From: Actinomycetota bacterium
Lineage (GTDB): Bacteria; Actinomycetota; Thermoleophilia; Gaiellales; Gaiellaceae
Reading direction: 5' to 3'
Length of the DNA: 64,000 nucleotides
Assembly: GCA_009702325.1 (NCBI GenBank)
Contig: WLID01000001.1
Span: 248,001-312,000, forward strand
The notes under the pieces were generated by a model. It searched no databases and was not told the origin of the DNA. It saw only the letters and a program-made list of their open reading frames with translations. Both the position numbers and the translations under genes were made by a program. Shown piece by piece: positions 7,815 through 16,038 of the stretch (positions are counted from its first letter, which is position 1; each line of letters starts with the position of its first letter).

Positions 7815-9590
7815 TTAGAACGTGTCGGAAGGCAGCGAGTCGCTGGAGCGGGGGAGGATGACGGTGAACGTCGCCCCTGCATTGGGCTCGCTCGTGACGG
7901 TGATCTGCCCGCCGGCCTCCGTGACTATGCCGTAGACGGTCGCGAGGCCGAGACCCGTGCCGGTGCTCTTGGTGGTGAAGAACGGGTCGAAGATGCGTTC
8001 CTGCGTTCGCTCGTCGATTCCCACGCCAGTGTCGGACACGGTGATCGTGACGGTGGCGTTGTCGCTCTGGGTTCGGAAGACGATCTCCCCGCCGTCGGGC
8101 ATCGCGTCGCGGGCGTTGAAGGCCAGGTTCAGCAAGATCTCATCGATCTCTACCGGATCGATCTCGACAACGGCTGGCGTGGGGGAAAGATCGGCTTCGA
8201 CCGCGATCCGTCCATGAAAGAGGCGGACGAGCATGTTGGCGGTGTCTTGGATGTGCTGATTGAGGTCGGTCGGCTCCTTCTTGCCTACGGATGACCGTGA
8301 GAACGAGAGCAGCCTTCGCACGAGGTCGGTCGCCTGGTCGCCTGCCTTGATGATCTCGTCGAGGCGTCGTTGATCACGTTCCTCTACCGCATGCCGCCGT
8401 GCCAGCTGGGCGTTGCCACCGATGACGGTCAAGAGGTTGTTGAAGTCGTGGGCGATACCGCTCGTAAGGCGCCCGACGGCCTCGAGCTTGTACGACTGTC
8501 GGAGGCTCTGCTGGAGCGACTCCTCGCGTGTCACGGCGGTCTTCAACGCCCTGACGGTGGCGGCAACCGCGATTCCAATGAAGCCGACGGCGATCAGCCC
8601 GAGGATCACGAACCGTCGCCGCAGCGCCATCGCCGGCGCGAGGGTGGCGCGCGTGTCTTGCGTAGTGAGCACCATCCAGCCAAGTCCCGGGTACGGCGGC
8701 TTCCCCTGCGAGTGGTACGTCGAAACGAACTCTCTCCCGTCGTCGCCGTTGAACAGGTCGCGAGCGGGCACCTCGACGACCTGGCCGCTCGCGATCGCGG
8801 TCATTGTGCGCTGCGCGTTCGGGTCACCGTTCGCGAGCGGCGCGATCACGTCTGGCGTCTGATTCGACGCGATCGCTCGGCCGTAGCGGTTGAGCAGAAC
8901 AACGTCGAGTCCCTCGGCGTGGGATTCGACGACCGACTGATTGACGATCTTCTCCACGATCGCCCACGCCACGAAGTTGATCCACACGCCGACCGCAACG
9001 CCACTGTCATTTCGAATTGCATGGGCGAGCCCCATCTCTTCGTTGTGCAGGGAGCCGTTTGCAAGCTCAGGCAGCATGGGGCTCTTCGTCTCCGTGACGA
9101 CGACCGTGTCGGATCGAAGGGCGCGCTTGAACCACGGCGCGGCACTGACATCCCGACCGACGTATCTTTCTGCAGGCTCGGCATGTGACGCTGGCGGGTC
9201 GTATGCAGCGATGACACGACCGTGGGAGTCGGCGACAAGCAGGAGCTCATAGTTCGGCGCGTAGCTTCCCGCCGCCACCTCCATCAGGTGTCGCACGGCG
9301 GGGGGAGACATTGAGCGTGCAGCGATGCTTTCGCTCATCACCTTCGTATCGCCCCAGCGCTCGAGTAGCAGCGCATCAATCTGGTTGCTGGTGTGGCTTG
9401 CTACTTCCGCAAGCCGGGTCTTTGCGTCGGAACGCAACGCCTGCGCAGCTGACGTGTACCCGACGTATCCCATGACGATCAGCGGCACGATTGCGACTGT
9501 CGCGATGATCGCGGCAATCGACCATGGAAAGAGCGCCCGAAAGCGCGCCAGCCGTCGGGCAGTGACGTTCTCGTTCGGAACGGGTCTCAC
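7815..9590 (-). CDS. Membrane sensor histidine kinase with extracytoplasmic Cache-type sensor
   Basis: A 591-residue kinase with GTG start at 9590. A membrane segment near residues 18-40 precedes a 280-residue extracytoplasmic part of dCache type, then a second membrane segment ([17 protein letters not shown]). A linker leads to the dimerisation/phosphoacceptor helix with [16 protein letters not shown], the His being the likely phosphorylation site. The ATPase domain has N box [15 protein letters not shown]1 DTGVGI, F box FDPFF and G2 GTGLGL. The HDFNN form is common in kinases of two-component systems that carry a receiver elsewhere. No response regulator lies in this window, so it is an orphan here. 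It lies upstream of the two cytochrome genes, separated by 26 bases, and may be transcribed with them. Confidence 0.85.
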   Translation of the reverse strand: MRPVPNENVTARRLARFRALFPWSIAAIIATVAIVPLIVMGYVGYTSAAQALRSDAKTRLAEVASHTSNQIDALLLERWGDTKVMSESIAARSMSPPAVRHLMEVAAGSYAPNYELLLVADSHGRVIAAYDPPASHAEPAERYVGRDVSAAPWFKRALRSDTVVVTETKSPMLPELANGSLHNEEMGLAHAIRNDSGVAVGVWINFVAWAIVEKIVNQSVVESHAEGLDVVLLNRYGRAIASNQTPDVIAPLANGDPNAQRTMTAIASGQVVEVPARDLFNGDDGREFVSTYHSQGKPPYPGLGWMVLTTQDTRATLAPAMALRRRFVILGLIAVGFIGIAVAATVRALKTAVTREESLQQSLRQSYKLEAVGRLTSGIAHDFNNLLTVIGGNAQLARRHAVEERDQRRLDEIIKAGDQATDLVRRLLSFSRSSVGKKEPTDLNQHIQDTANMLVRLFHGRIAVEADLSPTPAVVEIDPVEIDEILLNLAFNARDAMPDGGEIVFRTQSDNATVTITVSDTGVGIDERTQERIFDPFFTTKSTGTGLGLATVYGIVTEAGGQITVTSEPNAGATFTVILPRSSDSLPSDTF

Positions 9591-9699
9591 GTGACGCGTC
9601 TTTTATGCACTAAGTGGACTGTAGGTCTGCAACTCGGTCGCGGCCTAAGGGAGAGTCCGCGATCCTGTTGCGGTATTCGAGTCGAGCTAGTGGTGAAGC
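9591..9699. other. Short intergenic region upstream of the sensor kinase
   Basis: About 110 bases between the CarD stop and the kinase start hold the kinase leader. No clear -35/-10 pair was seen. Confidence 0.3.
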
Positions 9700-9730
9700 T
9701 GGGGCTCAGCTCTCGCCGAGCTGAGCCCCA
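9700..9730 (-). terminator. Strong hairpin at the end of the CarD-like gene
   Basis: A perfect 12-bp inverted repeat (9700-9711 / 9719-9730, arm tggggctcagct) with a 7-base loop spans the CarD stop codon. It would end the infA-carD transcript. The flank is not T-rich, so it may act with Rho or slow RNA polymerase. Confidence 0.6.
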
Positions 9731-10227
9731 ATCCATTCGTCCGCTTCATCGATCGAAACGCCGCGGGCATGTCCGATTTCTGAGGCGAGCAGGCGGCGTG
9801 CACGCTTGTATGAGTCGCGCTCGCTCAGTGAAAGCGATGAGCCTGAGCTCTTCTCTTTCATCGTCTTTTCGCGGCTATGTGCGTCACGGACGATTTCGGC
9901 GAGTCCGATTGAGTCTCCGGCCATCAGCTTCGCGTGCGTCTGGCGCGAGCGGGCGAGCCACACACCAGGCTCGGCAGGCGCGTCGGACTTGAGGGTGCGC
10001 CGAATCTTGCCGAGATCGGTGTCGTTCGCAACCGAGCGCAATGCTGTCTGTGCAAGCTCGGTGGGAAGACTGATCGTCAGTCCGTCGCTAAAGGTGATGA
10101 TGACGATCTCTTTGTCGCCCGTCTTCGTCGCGCGCGTCTCACGACCTGTGATGGTCCCCGCACCATGGTTCTTGTAAACGACGATGTCGCCGACGTGAAG
10201 GTCAAGGCTGTCAGTGGCCACGGTCAT
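9706..10227 (-). CDS. carD: CarD-family transcriptional regulator
   Basis: A 173-residue protein starting at ATG 10227. The N-terminal RNA-polymerase-interacting (Tudor-like) domain shows LHVGDIVVYKNHGAGTITGRE, the hallmark CarD/TRCF opening. A helical C-terminal part contains PGVWLARSRQTHAKLMAGDSIGLAEIVRDAHSR and LSLSERDSYKRARRLLASEI, which in CarD contacts the upstream edge of the promoter bubble. CarD stabilises open complexes, notably at rRNA promoters in actinobacteria. The gene follows infA by only 2 bases, so transcription initiation and translation initiation factors are coupled here. The stop lies inside a strong hairpin. Confidence 0.9.
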   Translation of the reverse strand: MTVATDSLDLHVGDIVVYKNHGAGTITGRETRATKTGDKEIVIITFSDGLTISLPTELAQTALRSVANDTDLGKIRRTLKSDAPAEPGVWLARSRQTHAKLMAGDSIGLAEIVRDAHSREKTMKEKSSGSSLSLSERDSYKRARRLLASEIGHARGVSIDEADEWIGAQLGES

Positions 10228-10229
10228 CT

Positions 10230-10457
10230 TCAGTTCCCGCGGTGTCTGTAGGTGATACGGCCGCGTGTGAGGTCATACGGAGAGAGTTCTACCGTGATTC
10301 TGTCGCCCGTCACAATCCGGATGCGAAAGCGGCGCATTCTGCCGGAGGTGTAGCCCAGTGTTTCGTGCCCGTTGTCGAGGATGATGCGGTACATACCGCT
10401 ACGGAAGGCTTCAACGATCTCGCCCTCCATCTCGACCTTCTCTTCCTTTGCGCTGAT
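10230..10457 (-). CDS. infA: Translation initiation factor IF-1, apparent AUC start
   Basis: IF-1 is the S1-fold factor that binds the 30S A site. The region from residue 10 matches the family strongly: GHETLGYTSGRMRRFRIRIVTGDRITVELSPYDLTRGRITYR. The first ATG in frame (10430) would give 66 residues and cut off the conserved N-terminal strand. The frame upstream encodes SAKEEKVEMEG, the expected IF-1 start (compare E. coli AKEDNIEMQG). The codon before it is ATC at 10457-10455, six bases after a good Shine-Dalgarno AAGGAG. No ATG, GTG or TTG is available at that point. I therefore place the start at AUC, giving 75 residues, the normal family length. The carD start follows 2 bases after the stop. 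Confidence 0.82.
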   Translation of the reverse strand: MSAKEEKVEMEGEIVEAFRSGMYRIILDNGHETLGYTSGRMRRFRIRIVTGDRITVELSPYDLTRGRITYRHRGN

Positions 10458-10469
10458 AGCGAACTCCTT
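10455..10469 (-). promoter_or_regulatory. Shine-Dalgarno and AUC initiation site of infA
   Basis: On the minus strand AAGGAG (10469-10464) is followed by a 6-base spacer ttcgct and ATC. The placement is ideal for initiation at AUC. The alternative ATG at 10430 has only a purine-rich coding stretch upstream and would truncate conserved sequence. Confidence 0.65.
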
Positions 10470-10473
10470 GTGA

Positions 10474-10511
10474 GAAAAGAAAAGGACGGGCGCGCCCTGA
10501 GGCGCGCCCGT
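10474..10511 (-). terminator. Rho-independent terminator of the cold-shock gene
   Basis: An 11-bp GC-rich stem (10486-10496 / 10501-10511, arm acgggcgcgcc) with a 4-base loop is followed on the minus strand by a T-rich ccttttcttttctc. It lies just after the csp stop and separates csp from infA. Confidence 0.88.
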
Positions 10512-10519
10512 GTGATCGT

Positions 10520-10726
10520 CTAGCCGACGATGGTGACGTTCTGGGCCTGTGGGCCCTTCGGTCCATCCTCAGTCTGGAATTCGACCTTCGCGCCTTCGGC
10601 GAGGGACTTGAAGCCATCGCCCGGGAGAGCACTGAAGTGAACGAACACGTCCTTACTGCCATCCGCCGGGGTGATGAAGCCAAACCCCTTTGCGTCGTTG
10701 AACCACTTAACGGTTCCGGTTGCCAT
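10520..10726 (-). CDS. csp: Cold-shock domain protein
   Basis: A 68-residue single cold-shock domain, the normal length for CspA-type RNA chaperones. It begins [18 protein letters not shown] and carries both RNA-binding motifs: RNP1 KGFGFI and RNP2 VFVHF. It ends in QAQNVTIV. Single-stranded RNA binding melts secondary structure, especially in the cold. The start has a strong Shine-Dalgarno (GAGGAGGTG, about 9 bases upstream) and an A/T-rich spacer. A leader of about 150 bases separates it from the DEAD-box helicase stop, enough for a structured cold-shock 5' UTR, though no fold was computed. A T-rich terminator follows the gene. Confidence 0.95.
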   Translation of the reverse strand: MATGTVKWFNDAKGFGFITPADGSKDVFVHFSALPGDGFKSLAEGAKVEFQTEDGPKGPQAQNVTIVG

Positions 10727-10882
10727 AGAAATACACCTCCTCTGCCATGAAAGAACGGGCAGAGGCCGCGCAACTGCGCAACCGGTACTCGCTCGTGTAC
10801 GTGATCAACCTAGCAGCCTCGGGGCGTTCCGCGGGGTCCGCGCCCGAGGTTGACGCTAGGAATGTGTTTGCAGTGATGACGA

Positions 10883-12064
10883 CTACCGCGACGGTCGGCG
10901 GCGCTGGCGCTTGCGGCCGGTTGGGGCCGAGCGGTGCGTGACGGGAGCGACGAGGCCAGCTGCGGCGAACTGTGCGGCGTGACCGAGGCGCTGTGCGAGA
11001 CGACCGACGTCTGCAAGCTGATCAGGCAGCACGAAGGTAACGCCGGTGCCTGAGCGGCCTGCGCGGCCGGTGCGGCCGACGCGGTGGACGTAATCTTCGT
11101 CCTGGCCGGGCGGGTCGAAGTTGATGACGTGGCTGATGTCGTCGACATCAAGGCCTCGTGCTGCAACGTCGGTGGCCACGAGCGTCCTCACGCGACCGGT
11201 TGAGAACTGGAACAGGGCCCGCTCGCGCTGGTTCTGCGTCATGTTCCCGTGCATCGCGACCGCCGTGACGTTCTTATCCTTGCCGAGCTTGCGGGCGAGC
11301 TTGTCGGCGCCATGCTTGGTGCGGACGAAGACGATCGCGAGCTTGTCGGCGGCATTCAGGTGGTCGACGAGGACGTCGATCTTGTCCTCCATCGTCACCG
11401 GCACGAAGGTGTGCTCGATATCGCCCTTGGCAAGGTCGGCCGGCAGTTCAGCTTCATACCGGGCCGGGTTGTTCGTGTACTGCTCGGCGAGTTCGGACAC
11501 CGCACCATCGAGCGTTGCCGAGAACAGCATTGTCTGCCGGTTCGTCGGGACGCGCTTCAGGATCCGGTCGACCTGCGGACGGAAGCCCATGTCGAGCATC
11601 CGGTCGGCCTCGTCAAGCACGAGCACGCTGACGGCCTCGAGTGACAGCAGGCGTCGGTCGATCAGGTCGAAGAGGCGGCCGGGGGTGCCGACGATGACGT
11701 GGGCGTGCGAGGCACGCTTGGCCTGGGCGGTGAGTGAGACGCCGCCATAGACGGTTGCGACCTTCAGGTTCGTCGCGTTCGCGAGGATGGTGAGTTCCTC
11801 GGCGACCTGAACAGCCAGTTCGCGCGTCGGCACCATCACGAGTGCGGCGGGGCGCGCGTTCGAACCAGCAGTGCGGGCGATCAGCGGGAGGCCGAAAGCA
11901 AGCGTCTTGCCCGAGCCGGTCGGTGACTTCGCGAGGATGTCGAGGCCAGCGAGTGCGTCGGGGAGCACGAGCTCCTGAATCGCAAAGGGCTTCGTGATGT
12001 TGCGTTTGGCGAGTGCGCGCACGAGTGCGTCACTGACGCCGAGCGCGTCAAAGGTCAGAGATAT
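10883..12064 (-). CDS. DEAD-box RNA helicase, probable non-AUG start
   Basis: The helicase core is clear: Q motif ITKPFAIQ, Walker A SPTGSGKT, PTREL, DEAD (LDEADRML), SAT (FSATL), GRTGRAG. The first standard start is GTG 12022, which would remove the residues before the Q motif. The frame upstream reads SLTFDALGVSDALVRAL, the expected lead-in of DEAD-box proteins with the conserved Phe. The only start candidates there are ATA 12064, 7 bases after AAGGAG (12077-12072), and CTG 12058, 13 bases after it. I use ATA (393 residues). The C-terminal tail is short and basic (RKRQRRRP). Such helicases act in ribosome assembly and RNA unwinding in the cold, fitting the csp neighbour. Confidence 0.8.
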   Translation of the reverse strand: MSLTFDALGVSDALVRALAKRNITKPFAIQELVLPDALAGLDILAKSPTGSGKTLAFGLPLIARTAGSNARPAALVMVPTRELAVQVAEELTILANATNLKVATVYGGVSLTAQAKRASHAHVIVGTPGRLFDLIDRRLLSLEAVSVLVLDEADRMLDMGFRPQVDRILKRVPTNRQTMLFSATLDGAVSELAEQYTNNPARYEAELPADLAKGDIEHTFVPVTMEDKIDVLVDHLNAADKLAIVFVRTKHGADKLARKLGKDKNVTAVAMHGNMTQNQRERALFQFSTGRVRTLVATDVAARGLDVDDISHVINFDPPGQDEDYVHRVGRTGRAGRSGTGVTFVLPDQLADVGRLAQRLGHAAQFAAAGLVAPVTHRSAPTGRKRQRRRPSR

Positions 12065-12205
12065 GAGAGAACTCCTTGTTTCAGTGCAGGTCGAGATGCA
12101 AGAGACTCGAACGCCTGAACAGGAGGAACGAGAAGCTGAATCTCACGGCGCCGGACGGCGTTCCGTACGAGAACCGTAGCAGTACTGCTCTACGCAGGGC
12201 TTTCG
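12065..12205. other. Leader of the DEAD-box helicase gene
   Basis: 140 bases between the HAD gene stop and the helicase start, both minus strand. It contains the helicase Shine-Dalgarno at 12072-12077 and must hold its promoter if the gene is not read from upstream. No convincing promoter hexamers or terminator with a T-run were recognised. Confidence 0.3.
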
Positions 12206-12910
12206 CTACGTCGGGGACGCGAGATCTGCAAGCCGGATTTCGCTGAGATCGGTCACGACACGGTACGCGCCGGTGAAGTCCTCACCCTCGGTGAACAGGC
12301 TTGGCGTGACGAGGCAGCGGATGCCGGCACCGAGGGCCGCGTGGAGCCCAATGTGGGAGTCCTCAATTGCTACTGCGTCGTTGGCGGCCACACCGAGTCC
12401 GTCGAGTGCGAGCTGATAGATCGCAGGGTCGGGCTTCTTTGCCTGCACGTCGTCGCCCGCAAAGATCGCGATTGCATCCACGATCACGGGGTCGAGGACG
12501 CGACGGACGATCGCCGAGACCGCCGGCTTCGCCGAGGTCGAAGCGACCGCGAGCTTCCAGCCAGCATCGAGCGCTTCGTGCGCGAGCCGGTTCACACCTG
12601 GGCGCGCGTGCAGCTCGAGGTCGCGGAGCAGGTCGCCGAGCAACTCGGTCTTCCGTGCGTGTACGCGGGCTACAAGCGCATGCTGCTCTTCCGGGTCGGC
12701 CGGCAGATTGCGTGAGGCGACGAACTCCGGCGTCAGCAGCCCGGCGATCCGCTCCTTGCCGCCACCGGTAAGCAGGCGGTCTGCGTAGTCGGCGCGCGTC
12801 CACTGGAGGTCGAAGCCGAACTCGGCGAGCGACCGATTGAATGCGGGCAGGTGAAGATCGCCTTCGGTTTCGGCAAGGACACCGTCGCAATCGAAGATCA
12901 GGGCGTGCAC
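12206..12910 (-). CDS. HAD-superfamily hydrolase, CbbY/phosphoglucomutase-like
   Basis: A 234-residue haloacid-dehalogenase phosphatase. Motif I is FDCDGVLAETE (nucleophile Asp8, acid Asp10). An alpha-helical cap (about residues 16-90) contains DRLLTGGGKERI. Motif II is ASTS, motif III the Lys in KKPDPAIY, and motif IV IEDSHIGL. This order and the KPDP signature are typical of CbbY/beta-phosphoglucomutase enzymes acting on phosphosugars. The natural substrate cannot be told from sequence. It is divergent from the class III aminotransferase gene. Confidence 0.85.
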   Translation of the reverse strand: MHALIFDCDGVLAETEGDLHLPAFNRSLAEFGFDLQWTRADYADRLLTGGGKERIAGLLTPEFVASRNLPADPEEQHALVARVHARKTELLGDLLRDLELHARPGVNRLAHEALDAGWKLAVASTSAKPAVSAIVRRVLDPVIVDAIAIFAGDDVQAKKPDPAIYQLALDGLGVAANDAVAIEDSHIGLHAALGAGIRCLVTPSLFTEGEDFTGAYRVVTDLSEIRLADLASPT

Positions 12911-13053
12911 GCGATTCCACCCTAGTGCTTCCGCTGCCGCCCCAGCGGCGGCTCGGTCATCTGCCGACGCGTGCGTACCGTTGGGTGAGCGATCGAAGAA
13001 TCACGCGGGTGATTTCGGTGGCGGCAGGTGGAAGGAGCGTTAGGATCTCTGCG

Positions 13054-14289
13054 ATGACTGAGCGTGCGTTCTGGAATCCGATGGCGAACATGGGTGCCTT
13101 GCGCGAGCAGGCGATCACGTTCGTCCGTGGCCAAGGTTCGACCGTGTGGGATGACAAAGGCACGTCGTACATCGATGCATCGGCGTCGCTTTGGTACTGC
13201 AACATCGGCCATGGTCGCGCGGAGCTCGCTGACGCGGCGAGCCATCAGATGCGCCAGCTTGAGGCGTACCAGACCTACGAATACACCTCGCCTCCGGCAG
13301 AGGCGCTTGCGTATCGCATCTCAGCGATGTCACCGATGGACGGCGCGAAGGTCTTCTTCACCTCCGGTGGTGGCGACTCGATCGACACCGCTGCGAAGCT
13401 CACGCGCGCCTACTGGGCGGCGGTGGGGAAGCCCGAGAAGCAGGTGCTGGTGTCGAGGCAGTTCGCCTATCACGGTTCAAACGCCTACGGCACGTCGCTC
13501 GGCGGCATCACTCCTCTGCTCGAGCACTACGGCCGTCTCGTGCCTGACGTTGAGCAGGTTGCGTGGAACGATCCCGACGCGCTCGCTGAAACGCTCGATC
13601 GGATCGGCCCCGAGCGCGTCTCGGCCTTCATCGCCGAGCCGGTGATCGGCGCGGGCGGGGTGTTGGCGGCCCCTCCCGGGTATTTCGACGCGGTACGCAA
13701 GATCTGCACCGACCGCGACGTGCTGCTGATCGCTGACGAAGTGATCACTGGTTTCGGTCGCCTGGGCGAGTGGTTTGGGTCACAGCGTCTTGGCTTCGTG
13801 CCCGACCTGATGACGTGTGCGAAGGGCATCACCTCGGGCTATCTGCCGCTTGGTGCCGTCGTTATCTCTGGTCGTATCGCCGAACCCTTCTGGGAGGTCG
13901 GGACGACGAACGTGTTCCGCCACGGGTTCACCTACTCGGGTCACAACACGGCGTGTGCTGTGTCGCTCGCAAACATCGACGTGCTTGAGCGAGAGCAGCT
14001 TGTACCGCGGGTGCGGGAGCTCGAGCCGTTGCTGGCCGCGACGCTCGCGCCGCTTGCCGAGCATCCACTGGTGAAGGAAGTCCGTTCAGGACTTGGTCTG
14101 CTCGGCGCCGTGGAGCTTCACGATTCGACGAAGCTCGCTGCCGTCGTCGCGGCTGCGCGAGACCGCGGTGTTCTCACGCGTGTGATCCGCGGCGTCGCGT
14201 TGCAGTTCTCGCCGCCGTTCGTGGTGACCGAAGACGAGCTCGCACACATCGGCACGGCTGTTGCCGGTGCGCTCGACGCTGTCGCGTAG
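13054..14289 (+). CDS. Class III PLP-dependent aminotransferase
   Basis: A 411-residue fold-type I aminotransferase. ATG 13054 gives the usual N-terminus (AFWNPMANMGALR) and lies downstream of AAGGAG-like sequence. A long frame upstream is antisense to the HAD gene and was not used. The cofactor region shows LLIADEVITGFGRLGEWFG (Asp contacting the pyridine nitrogen) and TCAKGITSGYLPLGAVV with the Schiff-base Lys. Relatives include omega-amino acid:pyruvate aminotransferases and BioA; no biotin genes are near. Amine substrate with pyruvate or oxoglutarate as acceptor is the likely chemistry, specificity unknown. Confidence 0.88.
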   Translation: MTERAFWNPMANMGALREQAITFVRGQGSTVWDDKGTSYIDASASLWYCNIGHGRAELADAASHQMRQLEAYQTYEYTSPPAEALAYRISAMSPMDGAKVFFTSGGGDSIDTAAKLTRAYWAAVGKPEKQVLVSRQFAYHGSNAYGTSLGGITPLLEHYGRLVPDVEQVAWNDPDALAETLDRIGPERVSAFIAEPVIGAGGVLAAPPGYFDAVRKICTDRDVLLIADEVITGFGRLGEWFGSQRLGFVPDLMTCAKGITSGYLPLGAVVISGRIAEPFWEVGTTNVFRHGFTYSGHNTACAVSLANIDVLEREQLVPRVRELEPLLAATLAPLAEHPLVKEVRSGLGLLGAVELHDSTKLAAVVAAARDRGVLTRVIRGVALQFSPPFVVTEDELAHIGTAVAGALDAVA

Positions 14290-14376
14290 CCGCAGCACCT
14301 CAATTCGGGCTGCGCCACCTCGCCGCTCAGTACCTCCGCGGCAGGCGGCCTTGAGCGCCGGAAGGAGCAGGATTCG

Positions 14377-14904
14377 ATGACGGTTACGAACCGCCTGAGT
14401 GTTAGGCGCTCATTGGCACTGCTCGCCCTGCTAGGCGTTGTCGGGTTGGCCGCGTATGTGGTGGCCACAGCGCGTGCGTCGTCGGTGACGGCTGTGCATT
14501 TTACGCCGGATACGTTTGTGTCTGCGAGTCCTGGGGCGACGTGGACGATTGATTTCACGACGACGGGTGCGGGTGCGTTGGTTGTAGGGAACGCGGTTGA
14601 TGTGACGTTTCCTGCGGGTTTTGATGTGTCTGGTGCGTCGGCGGCGTTTACGGCGACGGGGTTCACGGGTGGGTGCACGACGCCGGTGGTGGCGCATCCT
14701 GCTGCTCAGACGGTGAGTGTGCCGTTGACGGGTGGTATGTGTCAGTTGGCTGCGAACACCGCGGGTTCGATCACGATCACGGGGATTAGTGCGATCGCGA
14801 CGCAGTATTCGCGTTTTGGTTTCTCGGTTTCGACCTACGCTGACACGACGTTTACGACACCGATTGATGGCAGCGGGTCATGTCGATGCTCCTTGGTCGG
14901 TTGA
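14377..14904 (+). pseudogene. Secreted beta-rich surface protein, cut off at the 3' end
   Basis: A 175-codon frame with good start signals (AAGGAG before ATG 14377) and a clear signal peptide (LALLALLGVVGLAAYVVATARA). The rest is Thr/Gly/Ala-rich beta sequence with a Cys pair (GGCTTPVV ... GGMCQL), like repeats of large actinobacterial surface proteins. It stops without a recognisable domain end or anchor and its last 27 bases run into the 3' end of arsR on the other strand. Codon use between about 14490 and 14860 favours GTG, TTT and GGT more than its neighbours, suggesting a different origin. I read it as the 5' remnant of a longer gene joined to arsR by a deletion. Confidence 0.6.
14852..14881 (-). 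pseudogene. Start of a lost gene downstream of arsR
   Basis: On the minus strand an ATG at 14881 overlaps the arsR stop as ATGA and has AAGGAG (14894-14889) seven bases upstream, ideal translational coupling. The frame ends after nine codons in what is antisense to the secreted-protein remnant. ArsR genes of this type are often followed by a coupled partner gene, which is missing here. Confidence 0.5.
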
Positions 14905-15222
14905 GAGGAGGGCGTCGATGCGTTCGACGCGGTCGCGCCACAGCGCTTCGAACTGGTCGAGGAGATGGCGTGCTCGGTCGAGGTTGTCGACCTCCGCGCG
15001 CACCAGTTGTTCCCGTCCGTGGCGGTGCTTGCTGATGAGGCCGGCGCGTTCAAGTACGGCAACGTGTTTCTGCACGGCGGGGAGGCTCATCGGATACCGG
15101 CGGGCGAGTGCCGAGACGGACTGCTCGCTCGCGAGCGCGACCGTGAGGATGTCGCGGCGCGTCGCATCGGCCAGAGCGTGGAAGATCAGGTTGGCCTGAG
15201 CGGGCGGAAGATCTACAACCAT
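14878..15222 (-). CDS. ArsR/SmtB-family transcriptional repressor
   Basis: A 114-residue winged-helix protein starting at ATG 15222. It has FHALADATRRDILTVAL and the recognition helix region YPMSLPAVQKHVAVLERAGLISKHRHGREQLV, the common core of ArsR regulators. No Cys-rich metal site (such as CxC in alpha3) is visible, so it is more likely a non-metal member, the kind often coupled to an SRPBCC/AHSA1 partner. The stop codon overlaps an ATG with its own ribosome-binding site, but the expected partner is gone. Confidence 0.85.
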   Translation of the reverse strand: MVVDLPPAQANLIFHALADATRRDILTVALASEQSVSALARRYPMSLPAVQKHVAVLERAGLISKHRHGREQLVRAEVDNLDRARHLLDQFEALWRDRVERIDALLSTDQGAST

Positions 15223-15291
15223 ATGGTTTCAGAATACGGATGAGCGGCGCTCACGTCAACGTGTCTGCCGCGGTCGCGTAGCCATCATCCG

Positions 15292-16029
15292 ATGGCTCAG
15301 GCTCCTACCCTTACGGCCGACGCACTCGTGCTTGATGTTGGTGGTGGTGCGGCGCACGACTCGCGTGCGAACTGGGTGATCGATCTGACCTCATGGGAGA
15401 ACCGCAACTGGTTCTACAGCGAGCGTGGCGAGCTGTCAGGCACGCACGACCAGATTCCGCCGGGGCGGTGGGTTCAGCGTGACATCTGTGATCGCGACCC
15501 GTGGCCCTTCGAAGACGGCCAGTTCGATTTCGTGATCTGTTCGCACACGCTTGAAGATGTGCGCGATCCCGTCGGGGTGTGCCGCGAGATGATGCGGGTC
15601 GGTCGCGCGGGATGGATCACGACTCCCGCTGCGGTCACGGAGCTCACTCGAGGAATTGAGTCGCCGCATTGGTGTGGGTGGCGTCACCACCGCTGGCTTG
15701 TCGAGCGGGAGGGTGATGGAATCGTGTTTCTCGCGAAGCCGCATAACGTCAACGATCCCACGTGGCCGGCGGCTGTCCGGTCGCCGCGTTTTCTGCGGCC
15801 GGGCGCGCTGGAGCCATTGAGTTTCTACTGGGAGGGCTCGTTTCCGGTGCGCGAGGAGATCACCATCGACGGTGATGTCTTCGACGCACGCCTTGATGCG
15901 ATTGCTGCGGCGGCTCGTCGTGCTGACCCTGTTGGGTCGGCTGTTATTGCCGCACGGTCCGTTGCCGGGGCTGGGTATCGCGAGGGTCGTCGCACTGCCG
16001 GTCGGCTCGTCCGCCGTGTTCGTCGTTAG
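15292..16029 (+). CDS. SAM-dependent methyltransferase-like protein
   Basis: A 245-residue protein starting at ATG 15292. The nucleotide-fold opening is LVLDVGGGAAHDSRANWVIDL. A later FEDGQFDFVICSHTLEDVRDP and CREMMRVGRAGWITTP match the class I (Methyltransf_11) layout, where Asp and the SHTLED segment contact S-adenosylmethionine. The C-terminal half (WCGWRHHRWLVERE onward) is not typical and may form a separate substrate-binding part. No substrate can be named. It runs in the same direction as the broken YCII gene and the small secreted protein downstream. Confidence 0.72.
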   Translation: MAQAPTLTADALVLDVGGGAAHDSRANWVIDLTSWENRNWFYSERGELSGTHDQIPPGRWVQRDICDRDPWPFEDGQFDFVICSHTLEDVRDPVGVCREMMRVGRAGWITTPAAVTELTRGIESPHWCGWRHHRWLVEREGDGIVFLAKPHNVNDPTWPAAVRSPRFLRPGALEPLSFYWEGSFPVREEITIDGDVFDARLDAIAAAARRADPVGSAVIAARSVAGAGYREGRRTAGRLVRRVRR

Positions 16030-16038
16030 GATCGCGCG

